A stretch of 11,263 bases of DNA from an uncultured Emergencia sp. (GCA_902476665.1 CABSEO010000028.1:1-11263), one strand, 5' to 3'; shown: positions 1 to 6,339, counted from the first letter of the stretch. Numbers and translations: made by a program. The notes: generated by a model not told the origin, from the letters alone.

Positions 1-92
1 ATTTGCAGGAACAGGGACTTTATAACACGGACAGAGAAGCCATTGCAGCCCGCATTGAGGCAGCAGGTCTTACGGGCGTATACGACTGCTGA
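1..92 (+). CDS. C-terminal fragment of an unidentified upstream gene
   Basis: An open frame enters from the left edge (codons begin at position 3) and stops at the TGA at 90-92. The visible tail is 29 residues, starting LQEQGLYNTDREA and ending GLTGVYDC. It looks like real coding sequence because of its alanine- and glutamate-rich amphipathic composition, and because a promoter-like element and a new gene follow soon after. I do not recognise the family from so short a piece. Confidence 0.45.
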   Translation, partial: LQEQGLYNTDREAIAARIEAAGLTGVYDC

Positions 93-120
93 GATAGCTC
101 TTTTCTTCTGGTTTGTTTTA

Positions 121-136
121 TGTTAAAATCACTAAA
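121..136 (+). promoter_or_regulatory. Extended -10 promoter candidate for the pseudouridine synthase gene
   Basis: TG at 121-122, one base, then TAAAAT at 124-129 form an extended -10 element (TGnTAnAAT-like). The matching -35 region (around 101-106, TTTTCT) is poor, which extended -10 promoters tolerate. Transcription would start near 136, just before the ribosome binding site at 149-154. Assigned by eye only. Confidence 0.4.
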
Positions 137-161
137 GATGAATAGAACGGAGAGATACTTT

Positions 162-866
162 ATGAGGATTAATAAATACATTGCACAGGCCGGAATATGC
201 AGCAGAAGAAAGGCTGACGAGCTGGTTGCGAACGGGAATGTGAAGGTGAATGGGCTGACTTTGCAGGAGGCAGGCTACAATGTTGTAACAGGCGATGTGG
301 TGGAGGTCAACGGCAGACGGATTGAGCCTGAGAATAAAAAAGTATATATTCTGCTCAACAAACCGCTGGGCTATGTGACAACGGTCAGTGACGACAGAGA
401 ACGACCGACCGTAATGGATCTGGTGGCAGATGTGGATGCCAGAATTTTTCCTGTGGGAAGGCTGGATTATAATACCAGCGGTATGCTGCTGATGACCAAT
501 GATGGAGATTTTGCCTACAGTCTGACTCATCCAAAACATGAGATGCCCAAGACTTACAGGGCAAGAGTATCAGGCGTACTGTCCAACGAAAAGTGCGCCA
601 GACTGAGAAACGGCGTAGATATTGGCGGATATGTCACCGCAAAGGCAAAGGTGAATATTGTCAAGGGGACGCAGAGATCTACAATTGTGGATATTACTAT
701 TCATGAGGGTAAGAACCGACAGGTCAGAAAGATGTTCAAGGCTGTGGGAAATCCAGTGCAGGAACTGCAGCGTATCGCGATCGGGGACCTCAGACTGGGT
801 CGTCTGGCCGAGGGGCATTACAGGAAACTGACCCGGGAAGAAACAGAATATCTGAAAAACTGCTGA
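162..866 (+). CDS. rluB: 23S rRNA pseudouridine synthase, RluB/RsuA family
   Basis: This protein converts a uridine in ribosomal RNA to pseudouridine during ribosome maturation in the cytoplasm. The 234-residue product has an N-terminal S4 RNA-binding domain (about residues 1-60, with SRRKADELV and VKVNG), then the RsuA/RluB/RluE/RluF-type catalytic domain. The family motif GRLDYNTSG carries the presumed catalytic aspartate, Asp102. The later GKNRQVRKMF motif is also typical of the group. The start is placed at 162 because GGAGAG at 149-154 precedes it at proper spacing. An ATG at 120 in the same frame has no such site and lies in the promoter-like region. RluB is the best guess in Firmicutes, but the exact target uridine cannot be read from the sequence. 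The gene is convergent with kal and appears unrelated to the lysine genes. Confidence 0.9.
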   Translation: MRINKYIAQAGICSRRKADELVANGNVKVNGLTLQEAGYNVVTGDVVEVNGRRIEPENKKVYILLNKPLGYVTTVSDDRERPTVMDLVADVDARIFPVGRLDYNTSGMLLMTNDGDFAYSLTHPKHEMPKTYRARVSGVLSNEKCARLRNGVDIGGYVTAKAKVNIVKGTQRSTIVDITIHEGKNRQVRKMFKAVGNPVQELQRIAIGDLRLGRLAEGHYRKLTREETEYLKNC

Positions 867-1049
867 GTATTGCGGTGGGACCTGATTCTGTCAGACAGAG
901 GAAGGCTCACCGTTATTTGTTTGTACGGAGTCTGGGCGTGGCCGAGGCGCTGTTTTCTGCCAATGAAAAGATATAAGGGAAGCGATCGCTGAGGGCATTA
1001 CTGTTTCTTCAAGTGAAGAAAACTAAACTCAGGCGCCGGCTTCGGGCAT

Positions 1050-1104
1050 AAAAATGGAGCCGCAGCTCGACAGATGAGGGTTCATCTGCTTTTGCAGCGG
1101 CTCC
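1050..1104 (-). terminator. Rho-independent terminator of kal
   Basis: Outer arms GGAGCCGC (1056-1063) and GCGGCTCC (1097-1104) pair perfectly. An inner hairpin CAGATGA (1071-1077) / TCATCTG (1082-1088) lies inside. On the minus strand the stem is followed by five T residues (complement of 1050-1054), so it terminates transcription from kal. It begins about 20 bases past the kal stop. There is no T-run on the plus-strand side, so it is a weaker candidate for ending the convergent rRNA-modification gene. The rest of 867-1049 holds no gene I can support. Confidence 0.8.
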
Positions 1105-1125
1105 GTTAGAAAGAAACAACAGGTC

Positions 1126-1518
1126 TTATTTTCTCTTGAAATCTTTAGGTGTTACGCAAGTACCGGTAGCTCTTGCAACTACGATTGGTTCTTCCAGGAA
1201 GTCAGCTGCGGAAGCATTGATGTCCTTTCTGGAAACGATTACCTTTCTTGCTTCAAACTTCATCTGTCTGGAAGTGTTGCCGATCTTTGTGATTTCACCG
1301 TAAGCTTCAATGTAGTCGCCGGCATAGGTAGGAGCCAGGAATTCTACGTTGTCATAAGCGCAGAACAGACCTTCGTCTCCGTCCAGTTTGATCAGCAGCT
1401 CAGTAGCAACATCGCCGAACAGGTGAACCATGTGAGCTCCGTCAACCAGTTCTCCGCCGTAGTGTGCATCCTTTGCAGACATTCTAACTCTGATAAGTGA
1501 TGTAATTTTCTCTTCCAT
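1126..1518 (-). CDS. kal: 3-aminobutyryl-CoA ammonia lyase
   Basis: Kal eliminates ammonia from L-3-aminobutyryl-CoA to give crotonyl-CoA, the late step of lysine fermentation that leads to butyrate. The 130-residue hot-dog-fold protein matches what I know of Kal from clostridia and Fusobacterium in length and motifs: [20 protein letters not shown] near the N-terminus, then [29 protein letters not shown], and a C-terminal GTCVTP. The related beta-alanyl-CoA ammonia lyase has the same fold, but the neighbouring lysine genes favour Kal. The start is supported by AAAGGAG (complement of 1527-1533) eight bases upstream. The gene is transcribed away from the rest of the cluster, divergent from the activator gene. 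It has a canonical sigma-54 promoter (1609-1626) and a proposed activator site at 1655-1672. Its codons are strongly biased (CTG, AGA, GTT), as expected of a highly expressed enzyme. Confidence 0.93.
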   Translation of the reverse strand: MEEKITSLIRVRMSAKDAHYGGELVDGAHMVHLFGDVATELLIKLDGDEGLFCAYDNVEFLAPTYAGDYIEAYGEITKIGNTSRQMKFEARKVIVSRKDINASAADFLEEPIVVARATGTCVTPKDFKRK

Positions 1519-1608
1519 TTTTCATTCTCCTTTAATCTTGTTACTTTGAAGTGGAAATCAATTTGTAACTTTTATTATATAATCAATTAAATGATCTGTA
1601 AATAATAA

Positions 1609-1626
1609 TTGCAAAATACATGCCAA
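1609..1626 (-). promoter_or_regulatory. Sigma-54 (-24/-12) promoter of kal
   Basis: Read on the minus strand this is TTGGCATG-TATT-TTGCAA. It has the invariant GG (complement of 1623-1624) and GC (complement of 1611-1612) separated by exactly 10 bases, and close agreement with the TGGCACG-N4-TTGCW consensus. The start site would be near 1600, giving a leader of about 80 bases before the kal start. The nearest proposed activator site is centred about 63 bases upstream of that start, which is close for a sigma-54 system. Confidence 0.85.
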
Positions 1627-1637
1627 TGAGTTATCAT
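1609..1637 (+). promoter_or_regulatory. Sigma-70 (SigA) promoter candidate for the activator gene
   Basis: TTGCAA at 1609-1614 and TATCAT at 1632-1637 are separated by 17 bases, giving a plausible vegetative promoter with a start near 1644. Its -35 box occupies the same bases as the -12 element of the oppositely oriented kal sigma-54 promoter. The proposed activator site at 1655-1672 lies just downstream of the predicted start. Confidence 0.5.
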
Positions 1638-1654
1638 TGAAAATACGAAGAAAA

Positions 1655-1672
1655 TGAACCGAAAAAGGTTCA
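1655..1672. promoter_or_regulatory. Proposed activator binding site UAS1 (perfect inverted repeat)
   Basis: TGAACC-GAAAAA-GGTTCA is a perfect 6-bp-arm inverted repeat with a 6-base spacer. It lies between the kal sigma-54 promoter and the activator gene, upstream of kal on the minus strand. The same half-sites recur upstream of kdd1 and kdd2, suggesting a Fis-type HTH target. Confidence 0.7.
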
Positions 1673-1695
1673 CCTCAAAAAGGAGCGAATCAGAA

Positions 1696-3771
1696 ATGAC
1701 CCGAAATTATGGTACAAACAGAGTACTGGAGCCTCAGCATGTGCTTCCCACTTCAGCATGGCGGCTGGATAACAGCAGAGCATTGTCAGAAGCGGAAATC
1801 AGAGTGGATATTAAGAGAATTCATATTGAAGGCACCAGCTTTAAACAGATATGTATGGAAGCCAATGGCAGTGAGCAGAGAATCAGGCAGAAAATCATGG
1901 ATATTGTCATACGGCGCGGAAAGCTGCATAATCCTGTGACAGATACAGGGGGACTGTTTTACGGGATGGTCTCCGAGATTGGACCCAGATATGACAATTA
2001 TAAAGAATTCCGGCCGGGTGAAGAGGTTGTGTGCAATGCTTCTCTGGCATCTGTGCCGATTTACATAGATAAGATACTCAGCATTGACAGAGCTTTTGGG
2101 CAGATTGAAATTGAAGGCTATGCCATTTTATACAATGAGGTGCCGCTGGTTCGGCGCCCGGAAGGAATCCCTATCAATCTGCTGCTGTTTGCTTTCAATG
2201 AGTCAGGGACACTTTACCGGATCAGCAACACTGCCGTAGGAAAACGAAAGTTCCTTATCGTGGGCAATAATCTGCTGTCAAATCTGCTCTTTGGCTATGC
2301 GGTGCGTAAAGTGGCCAGAGAAGATGCAGAAGTGGTCTGTCTTCTGGATAAGAAGACGGATATTGTGCTTAGAGGAAAATCCATCAATGATCTCATTGCC
2401 AGAGTATTCACGGAGGTTCATTATGTGGATATTCTCAAACCTCTGGAATGCCTGGAGGGACTGCAGGCTGATGCTCTTTTTGATCTATCTATCAACTGCG
2501 CTGATATTCCAGGGGCGGAAACGATAAACATTCTTGCTACAAAGAGCGGAGGAACTGTAGTTTTTGCCAATCTGATCAATAATTATAACATTGCTCTGTA
2601 TATTACTGAGTCGATCTCAAGACAGCTGGATATCCGCTGTGCTGACGGTTATCTGGAGGCATATGATGAATTCGACATTGAAATTGTAAAAGATCTGGTT
2701 CCCTACATTGAAAAAGCAGAGACGACAGATCTGGTCATGGATGATGATCCGTCCTACCCGATTAACCGTCAGACCCGACTTATGGAGGTATCGGGACAGA
2801 GGCAGACCATGCTGGAAGATTTTGTATGCGAAAGCAGAGCTATGGCTACTGTGCTTGATGAAATCCTGACAGTTTCCAAATATGACTGTAATGTATTGAT
2901 TACAGGAGATACAGGTGTAGGTAAAGAAAAGGTGGCTAACATCATTCACAAGAACAGCAACCGTAAGATGCAGCCTTTTATCAAGGTCAACTGTGCATCT
3001 ATCTCACCGACGCTTATAGAATCCGAGTTCTTTGGTTATGAAAAAGGTGCTTTTACGGGGGCAAATGCCGCGGGGAAAAAGGGATATTTTGAACTGGCGG
3101 ATAACGGTGTTATTTTTCTCGATGAGATAGGGGAGCTGCAGCCGGATATGCAGGCGAAACTTCTGCGTGTTATACAGGACGGCGAATTCTACAAGGTGGG
3201 CGGTACTGTGCCCATCAAGACCAATGTGAGGATTCTTTCGGCTACAAATCGGGATCTGGAAGACTTCATTGAAGAGGACAGATTCCGCAGAGATCTGTAT
3301 TACAGGCTCAATGTTGTGCGGATTAAAGTGCCCAATCTGCGGGAACGTACAGGTGATATCCCCGCGCTCGTCAATCACTTTCTGAAAAAATACAGCAGCA
3401 AGTTTGAAATTCAGCGGAGCATTGACGGAGATGCGGTGGACTATCTGAAACAGTGTGAATGGCCGGGAAATATCAGAGAACTGGAAAATGTAGTGCAGCG
3501 TCTGATGATCTCTGCCAAAGGGGAACAGATCACACTTCTGGATGTTATGAGGGAACTCCATGCGGAAATCTTTGAGGGAACGGGACCGGATGTAGGGCCT
3601 GCCCCTGAAGAGGATGGAAAGGTGATGGATCTGGAGAAAATGGTGGAAAACTTTGAAAAGAATATCATTAAGCATGCCTGCGACAAATACGGCTCTACCA
3701 GAAAAGTGGCAAGGGCCATCGGAATCAGTCAGACTCAGCTGGTAAGAAAGAAAAAGAAGTATGAAATTTAG
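1696..3771 (+). CDS. Sigma-54-dependent activator with a Kdd-like sensor domain
   Basis: A 691-residue predicted activator of the lysine fermentation genes. Residues 1-335 align along their length with the two Kdd enzymes encoded next door: GTNRV matches Kdd GTHRV, GKLHNPVTDTGG at 75 matches GKHKNPWTGSGG, and the order of strands and loops continues. The glycine-rich loop is degenerate, with GNNLLSN at 190-196 where Kdd has GGGGKSG, so this half probably senses rather than catalyses. An NtrC-type AAA+ domain follows: Walker A GDTGVGKE (404-411), GAFTGA (451-456), Walker B GVIFLDE with Asp476-Glu477, and RFRRDLYYRLN. A Fis-type HTH (about 666-688) ends the protein. The start at 1696 has AGGAG at 1681-1685. 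The in-frame ATG at 1654 lacks a ribosome site and overlaps UAS1. I infer that the ligand is a lysine pathway intermediate. I know no established gene name. Confidence 0.92.
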   Translation: MTRNYGTNRVLEPQHVLPTSAWRLDNSRALSEAEIRVDIKRIHIEGTSFKQICMEANGSEQRIRQKIMDIVIRRGKLHNPVTDTGGLFYGMVSEIGPRYDNYKEFRPGEEVVCNASLASVPIYIDKILSIDRAFGQIEIEGYAILYNEVPLVRRPEGIPINLLLFAFNESGTLYRISNTAVGKRKFLIVGNNLLSNLLFGYAVRKVAREDAEVVCLLDKKTDIVLRGKSINDLIARVFTEVHYVDILKPLECLEGLQADALFDLSINCADIPGAETINILATKSGGTVVFANLINNYNIALYITESISRQLDIRCADGYLEAYDEFDIEIVKDLVPYIEKAETTDLVMDDDPSYPINRQTRLMEVSGQRQTMLEDFVCESRAMATVLDEILTVSKYDCNVLITGDTGVGKEKVANIIHKNSNRKMQPFIKVNCASISPTLIESEFFGYEKGAFTGANAAGKKGYFELADNGVIFLDEIGELQPDMQAKLLRVIQDGEFYKVGGTVPIKTNVRILSATNRDLEDFIEEDRFRRDLYYRLNVVRIKVPNLRERTGDIPALVNHFLKKYSSKFEIQRSIDGDAVDYLKQCEWPGNIRELENVVQRLMISAKGEQITLLDVMRELHAEIFEGTGPDVGPAPEEDGKVMDLEKMVENFEKNIIKHACDKYGSTRKVARAIGISQTQLVRKKKKYEI

Positions 3772-3794
3772 TTTGGACAGCTAAAAAACGCAAG

Positions 3795-3812
3795 TGAACC
3801 GAAAAAGAATCG
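3795..3812. promoter_or_regulatory. Proposed activator half-site UAS2 upstream of kdd1
   Basis: TGAACC-GAAAAA-GAATCG shares 13 consecutive bases with UAS1 (perfect left arm, identical spacer, first base of the right arm). The right arm is degenerate (three of six match). It is centred about 140 bases upstream of the predicted kdd1 sigma-54 start, an ordinary distance for an enhancer-type site. Confidence 0.5.
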
Positions 3813-3825
3813 CTTAAAAAATGAA

Positions 3826-3843
3826 TGAGTATAAAACGGTTCA
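3826..3843. promoter_or_regulatory. Proposed activator half-site UAS3 upstream of kdd1
   Basis: TGAGTA-TAAAAC-GGTTCA has a perfect right arm and a half-matching left arm. Its centre is 31 bp from that of UAS2, about three helical turns, so two activator dimers would sit on the same DNA face. It lies about 110 bases upstream of the predicted kdd1 start. Confidence 0.5.
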
Positions 3844-3885
3844 ATTTTCTGGGCGATTTGGAGAATCGTGCTTGCAATAATCGGC

Positions 3886-3918
3886 GAACCCATTGGAAAC
3901 AGTGGGTTCTTGTTTTTT
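3886..3918 (+). terminator. Rho-independent terminator of the activator gene
   Basis: GAACCCATT (3886-3894) pairs with AGTGGGTTC (3901-3909), a 9-bp stem with one G-T wobble and a GGAAAC loop. TTGTTTTTT follows at 3910-3918. It lies 115 bases past the activator stop and insulates kdd1. The end of the T-run is also the start of the kdd1 sigma-54 promoter. Confidence 0.85.
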
Positions 3919-3935
3919 GGCACGATATTTGCTTT
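3917..3935 (+). promoter_or_regulatory. Sigma-54 (-24/-12) promoter of kdd1
   Basis: TTGGCACG (3917-3924), four bases, then TTGCTTT (3929-3935) match the sigma-54 consensus almost perfectly, with GG (3919-3920) and GC (3931-3932) 10 bases apart. Transcription would start near 3944, about 50 bases before the kdd1 start. No terminator is visible after kdd1, so this promoter may also feed kdd2, kamA and genes downstream. Confidence 0.9.
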
Positions 3936-3994
3936 AACATGCGGAGGATGATTAAAAAATATCATATTGCATTTTATACATAAGGAGGATTTGA

Positions 3995-5041
3995 ATGGAG
4001 AACAAGACTTACAAAAAAGGTGATCGTTTTGGTACACACAGAGTTATCAGCCCGAAGGGAGTACTGCCGCAGCCGGCTGATGTAATCAGTAATGATATGG
4101 AAATCTATGACAATGAGGTTCTGATTGATGTTCACACATTAAATATAGATTCTGCATCTTTCACTGAAATTGAAAGAAGAGCAGAGGGTGATGTAGAGGA
4201 AATTAAGAAAATTATCATGAATATCGTTGAGACTACCGGTAAGCACAAGAATCCGTGGACTGGTTCCGGCGGAATGCTCATTGGTAAGGTAAAGGAAATC
4301 GGACCGAATTATGAAGGTGATCTGAGAGTCGGTGATAAGATTGCCACTCTGGTTTCCCTGTCTCTGACTCCGCTGAAGATTGATGAAATCAAAGAAGTAA
4401 GAACTGATATTGACCAGGTTGACGTAAAAGGTCAGGCTATCCTGTTCCAGAGCGGTCTTTACGGAATTCTGCCAAAAGACATGCCGAAGGAACTGGCGCT
4501 GTCTGTTCTTGATGTTGCCGGTGCTCCTGCACAGACTGCAAAAATCTGTAAGCCCGGCGATACTGTTGTCGTAATGGGCGGTGGCGGAAAATCCGGTATT
4601 CTTTGCTGCTGGCAGGCTAAAAAGCAGGTTGGTGTAAATGGTAAGGTTATCTGTGTAGACGGATTTAAAAAATCCCTGAACAGAGCAATGTCTGTAAGAT
4701 GTGCTGATGAGTACATTGTTGTTGACGCTACCAACGCTATCGAAATGTACGAAGAAATCATGGAGGCTACTGACGGCGAACTGGCTGATGTGGTAATTAA
4801 CGTAGTAAACATTCCTAATACAGAAATGTCCTCTATTATGGCATGTAAAGATGAAGGGCTGGTATATTTCTTCTCTATGGCAACAAGCTTTACCAAGGCA
4901 GCTCTTGGTGCAGAAGGCGTTGGCAAGGATGTTACCATGATTGTCGGCAACGGCTATACCAAAGGTCATGCCAATGTGGCACTGCAGGTGCTGAGAGAAG
5001 ACGAAAGAATTATGAAACTCTTTGCTGAGCTTTACGCATAA
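3995..5041 (+). CDS. kdd: L-erythro-3,5-diaminohexanoate dehydrogenase, copy 1
   Basis: Kdd oxidatively deaminates L-erythro-3,5-diaminohexanoate to 5-amino-3-oxohexanoate with a nicotinamide coenzyme, after the two aminomutase steps. The 348-residue product has the expected family length and motifs: GTHRVISPKGVLPQPADV near the N-terminus, GKHKNPWTGSGG at 82-93, a Rossmann glycine loop GGGGKSG at 195-201, and FFSMATSFTKAALGAEGVG toward the C-terminus. The start has a strong AAGGAGG at 3982-3988. It shares about 77% identity (by-eye alignment) with the next gene. Differences concentrate just after the glycine loop. At the end of the presumed second strand it carries Asp222 (VICVDG), a feature usually linked to NAD preference, where copy 2 has alanine. 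It has its own sigma-54 promoter. No frameshift or lost motif is seen, so both copies look active. Confidence 0.92.
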   Translation: MENKTYKKGDRFGTHRVISPKGVLPQPADVISNDMEIYDNEVLIDVHTLNIDSASFTEIERRAEGDVEEIKKIIMNIVETTGKHKNPWTGSGGMLIGKVKEIGPNYEGDLRVGDKIATLVSLSLTPLKIDEIKEVRTDIDQVDVKGQAILFQSGLYGILPKDMPKELALSVLDVAGAPAQTAKICKPGDTVVVMGGGGKSGILCCWQAKKQVGVNGKVICVDGFKKSLNRAMSVRCADEYIVVDATNAIEMYEEIMEATDGELADVVINVVNIPNTEMSSIMACKDEGLVYFFSMATSFTKAALGAEGVGKDVTMIVGNGYTKGHANVALQVLREDERIMKLFAELYA

Positions 5042-5054
5042 ATCCGGAAAATGT

Positions 5055-5072
5055 CGAACCATTTATGGTTCG
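5055..5072. promoter_or_regulatory. Proposed activator binding site UAS4 upstream of kdd2
   Basis: CGAACC-ATTTAT-GGTTCG is a perfect inverted repeat with the same core arms (GAACC/GGTTC) and 6-base spacer as UAS1; only the outermost base pair differs. It begins 13 bases after the kdd1 stop. No T-run follows it, so it does not look like a terminator. Confidence 0.6.
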
Positions 5073-5086
5073 CTATCGGGAGAATT

Positions 5087-5104
5087 TGAACCGATATGTG
5101 TTCA
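5087..5104. promoter_or_regulatory. Proposed activator binding site UAS5 upstream of kdd2
   Basis: TGAACC-GATATG-TGTTCA differs from the consensus inverted repeat at one base. Its centre lies 32 bp from that of UAS4, nearly the same spacing as the UAS2/UAS3 pair (31 bp), which argues for a conserved two-site enhancer. Confidence 0.6.
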
Positions 5105-5150
5105 AAAGTTGGAACGAGAAATAAATTGAGATTTCTGACGCTTTGTTCTA

Positions 5151-5179
5151 TGGACACTGATTGGGAACTGACTTATAAT
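5151..5179 (+). promoter_or_regulatory. Sigma-70 (SigA) promoter of kdd2-kamA
   Basis: TGGACA (5151-5156) and TATAAT (5174-5179) are separated by 17 bases: a perfect -10 and a one-mismatch -35 at ideal spacing. The start would fall near 5186, about 64 bases before the kdd2 start. It lies downstream of UAS4/UAS5. No clean sigma-54 promoter is visible between those sites and kdd2. Confidence 0.7.
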
Positions 5180-5249
5180 AGTAATAGTCAATGATTATGC
5201 GCTGGCATAAATTTAAAGAGTTAATATTTTTTCTAGGAGGATGATTATT

Positions 5250-6281
5250 ATGAAAAAAGGATGCCCTTACGGAACACACAGAGTTATTTCACCAAAAGGC
5301 GTATTACCACAGCCTGCAGATGTTATCGATAACACTATGGAAATCTATGACAACGAAGTTCTGATCGACGTGAAGACTTTAAACGTTGACTCCGCTTCTT
5401 TCACTGAAATCGAAAGAAGAGCTGGCGGCGATGTTGAAGAAATCAAGAAGATCATGCTTGGTATCGTAGCAAAAGCTGGTAAGCATAAGAACCCATGGAC
5501 TGGTTCCGGCGGAATGCTCATCGGTACTGTTAAGGAAGTTGGTCCTGCTTATGTAGGCGATCTGAAGCCTGGTGACAAAATTGCTACATTAGTATCTCTG
5601 TCCCTGACTCCGCTGGTAATCGATGAAATCTTAGAAGTAAGACCTGAAATCGACCAGGTAGATATCAAAGGTCAGGCTATTCTGTTCCAGAGCGGTATCT
5701 ACGCTAAACTTCCTGAAGATATGGAAGAAGGTCTGGCTCTGTCCGCACTGGACGTTGCAGGTGCTCCTGCTCAGACTGCTAAGCTGGTTAAGCCTGGTCA
5801 GACTGTTGTTGTTATCGGCGGCGGCGGAAAATCCGGTCTGCTGTGCTTATACGAAGCAAAGAAGAGAGCTGGCGTTACAGGTAAAGTTATCTGCGTAGCT
5901 GGTTCCCCTAAATCCGAAGCAAGAGCTAAGAACTTAGACCTGGCTGACGAATACATCGTACACGATGCTACAGATGCTGTAGGAATGTACAACAAGATTA
6001 TGGAATTAACTGATGGACAGCTGGCTGACATCGTTATCAACTGTGTAAACATCGAAAATACTGAAATGGCTTCTATCCTTGCCTGCAAGGATGATGGTCT
6101 GGTATACTTCTTCTCCATGGCTACAAGCTTCACTAAGGCTGCTCTGGGTGCAGAAGGCGTTGGTAAAGACGTTAACATGATCATCGGTAATGGTTACACT
6201 AAAGGACATGCTGCTATCACTCTGCAGTGCCTGAGAGAGCACGAAGGTCTGAGAAAGCTGTTCAAAGAAATGTACGCATAA
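5250..6281 (+). CDS. kdd: L-erythro-3,5-diaminohexanoate dehydrogenase, copy 2
   Basis: A second Kdd of 343 residues, directly downstream of copy 1 in the same orientation. It keeps all family motifs: GTHRVISPKGVLPQPADV, GKHKNPWTGSGG at 77-88, GGGGKSG at 190-196 and the FFSMATSFTKAALGAEGVG block. Ala217 followed by GSPKSEAR replaces the Asp222 region of copy 1, which could alter NAD/NADP preference; that is inference only. The start is set at 5250 because AGGAGG (5235-5240) abuts the alternative ATG at 5241, whereas 5250 lies nine bases away. Codon use is strongly optimised (GCT, GTT, CTG, AGA), matching kamA more than copy 1, so this is probably the main catabolic enzyme. It likely forms a transcription unit with kamA from the sigma-70 promoter at 5151-5179, with possible read-through from kdd1. 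Confidence 0.92.
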   Translation: MKKGCPYGTHRVISPKGVLPQPADVIDNTMEIYDNEVLIDVKTLNVDSASFTEIERRAGGDVEEIKKIMLGIVAKAGKHKNPWTGSGGMLIGTVKEVGPAYVGDLKPGDKIATLVSLSLTPLVIDEILEVRPEIDQVDIKGQAILFQSGIYAKLPEDMEEGLALSALDVAGAPAQTAKLVKPGQTVVVIGGGGKSGLLCLYEAKKRAGVTGKVICVAGSPKSEARAKNLDLADEYIVHDATDAVGMYNKIMELTDGQLADIVINCVNIENTEMASILACKDDGLVYFFSMATSFTKAALGAEGVGKDVNMIIGNGYTKGHAAITLQCLREHEGLRKLFKEMYA

Positions 6282-6339
6282 TTTAACAGAAACAAATTTT
6301 GCGGATTTTATAACTGCATAAACCTCATAACACCTACAC

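Noticed and set aside
120..161. Upstream ATG for the pseudouridine synthase
   Set aside because: It overlaps the extended -10 element and lacks a ribosome site. The ATG at 162 has GGAGAG and begins the S4 domain directly.
869..976. Open frame without ATG after the pseudouridine synthase, reading GPDSVRQRKAHRYLFVRSLG and ending SANEKI
   Set aside because: It looks slightly protein-like and could be a gene relic, but it has no start codon with a ribosome site, continues as an open frame back into the upstream gene, and matches no family I recognise.
1654..1695. Upstream ATG giving a 705-residue activator
   Set aside because: It has no ribosome binding site, would start only about 10 bases after the predicted transcript start, and the extra residues are encoded over the UAS1 inverted repeat. 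The ATG at 1696 has AGGAG and matches the Kdd N-terminus.
4139..5062. Long minus-strand open frame (307 codons) opposite kdd1
   Set aside because: It lies wholly opposite a clear kdd gene, has no recognisable motif and no ribosome site, and arises from codon bias of the sense gene. Similar antisense frames opposite the activator, kdd2, kamA, kamB and kamC were rejected for the same reason.
5055..5072. Reading UAS4 as a kdd1 terminator hairpin
   Set aside because: The stem is only 6 bp and no T-run follows. It fits the operator family better.
5241..5249. Upstream ATG for kdd2
   Set aside because: It directly abuts AGGAGG with no spacing. The ATG at 5250 has normal spacing and gives the expected MKKGCPYGTHR start.
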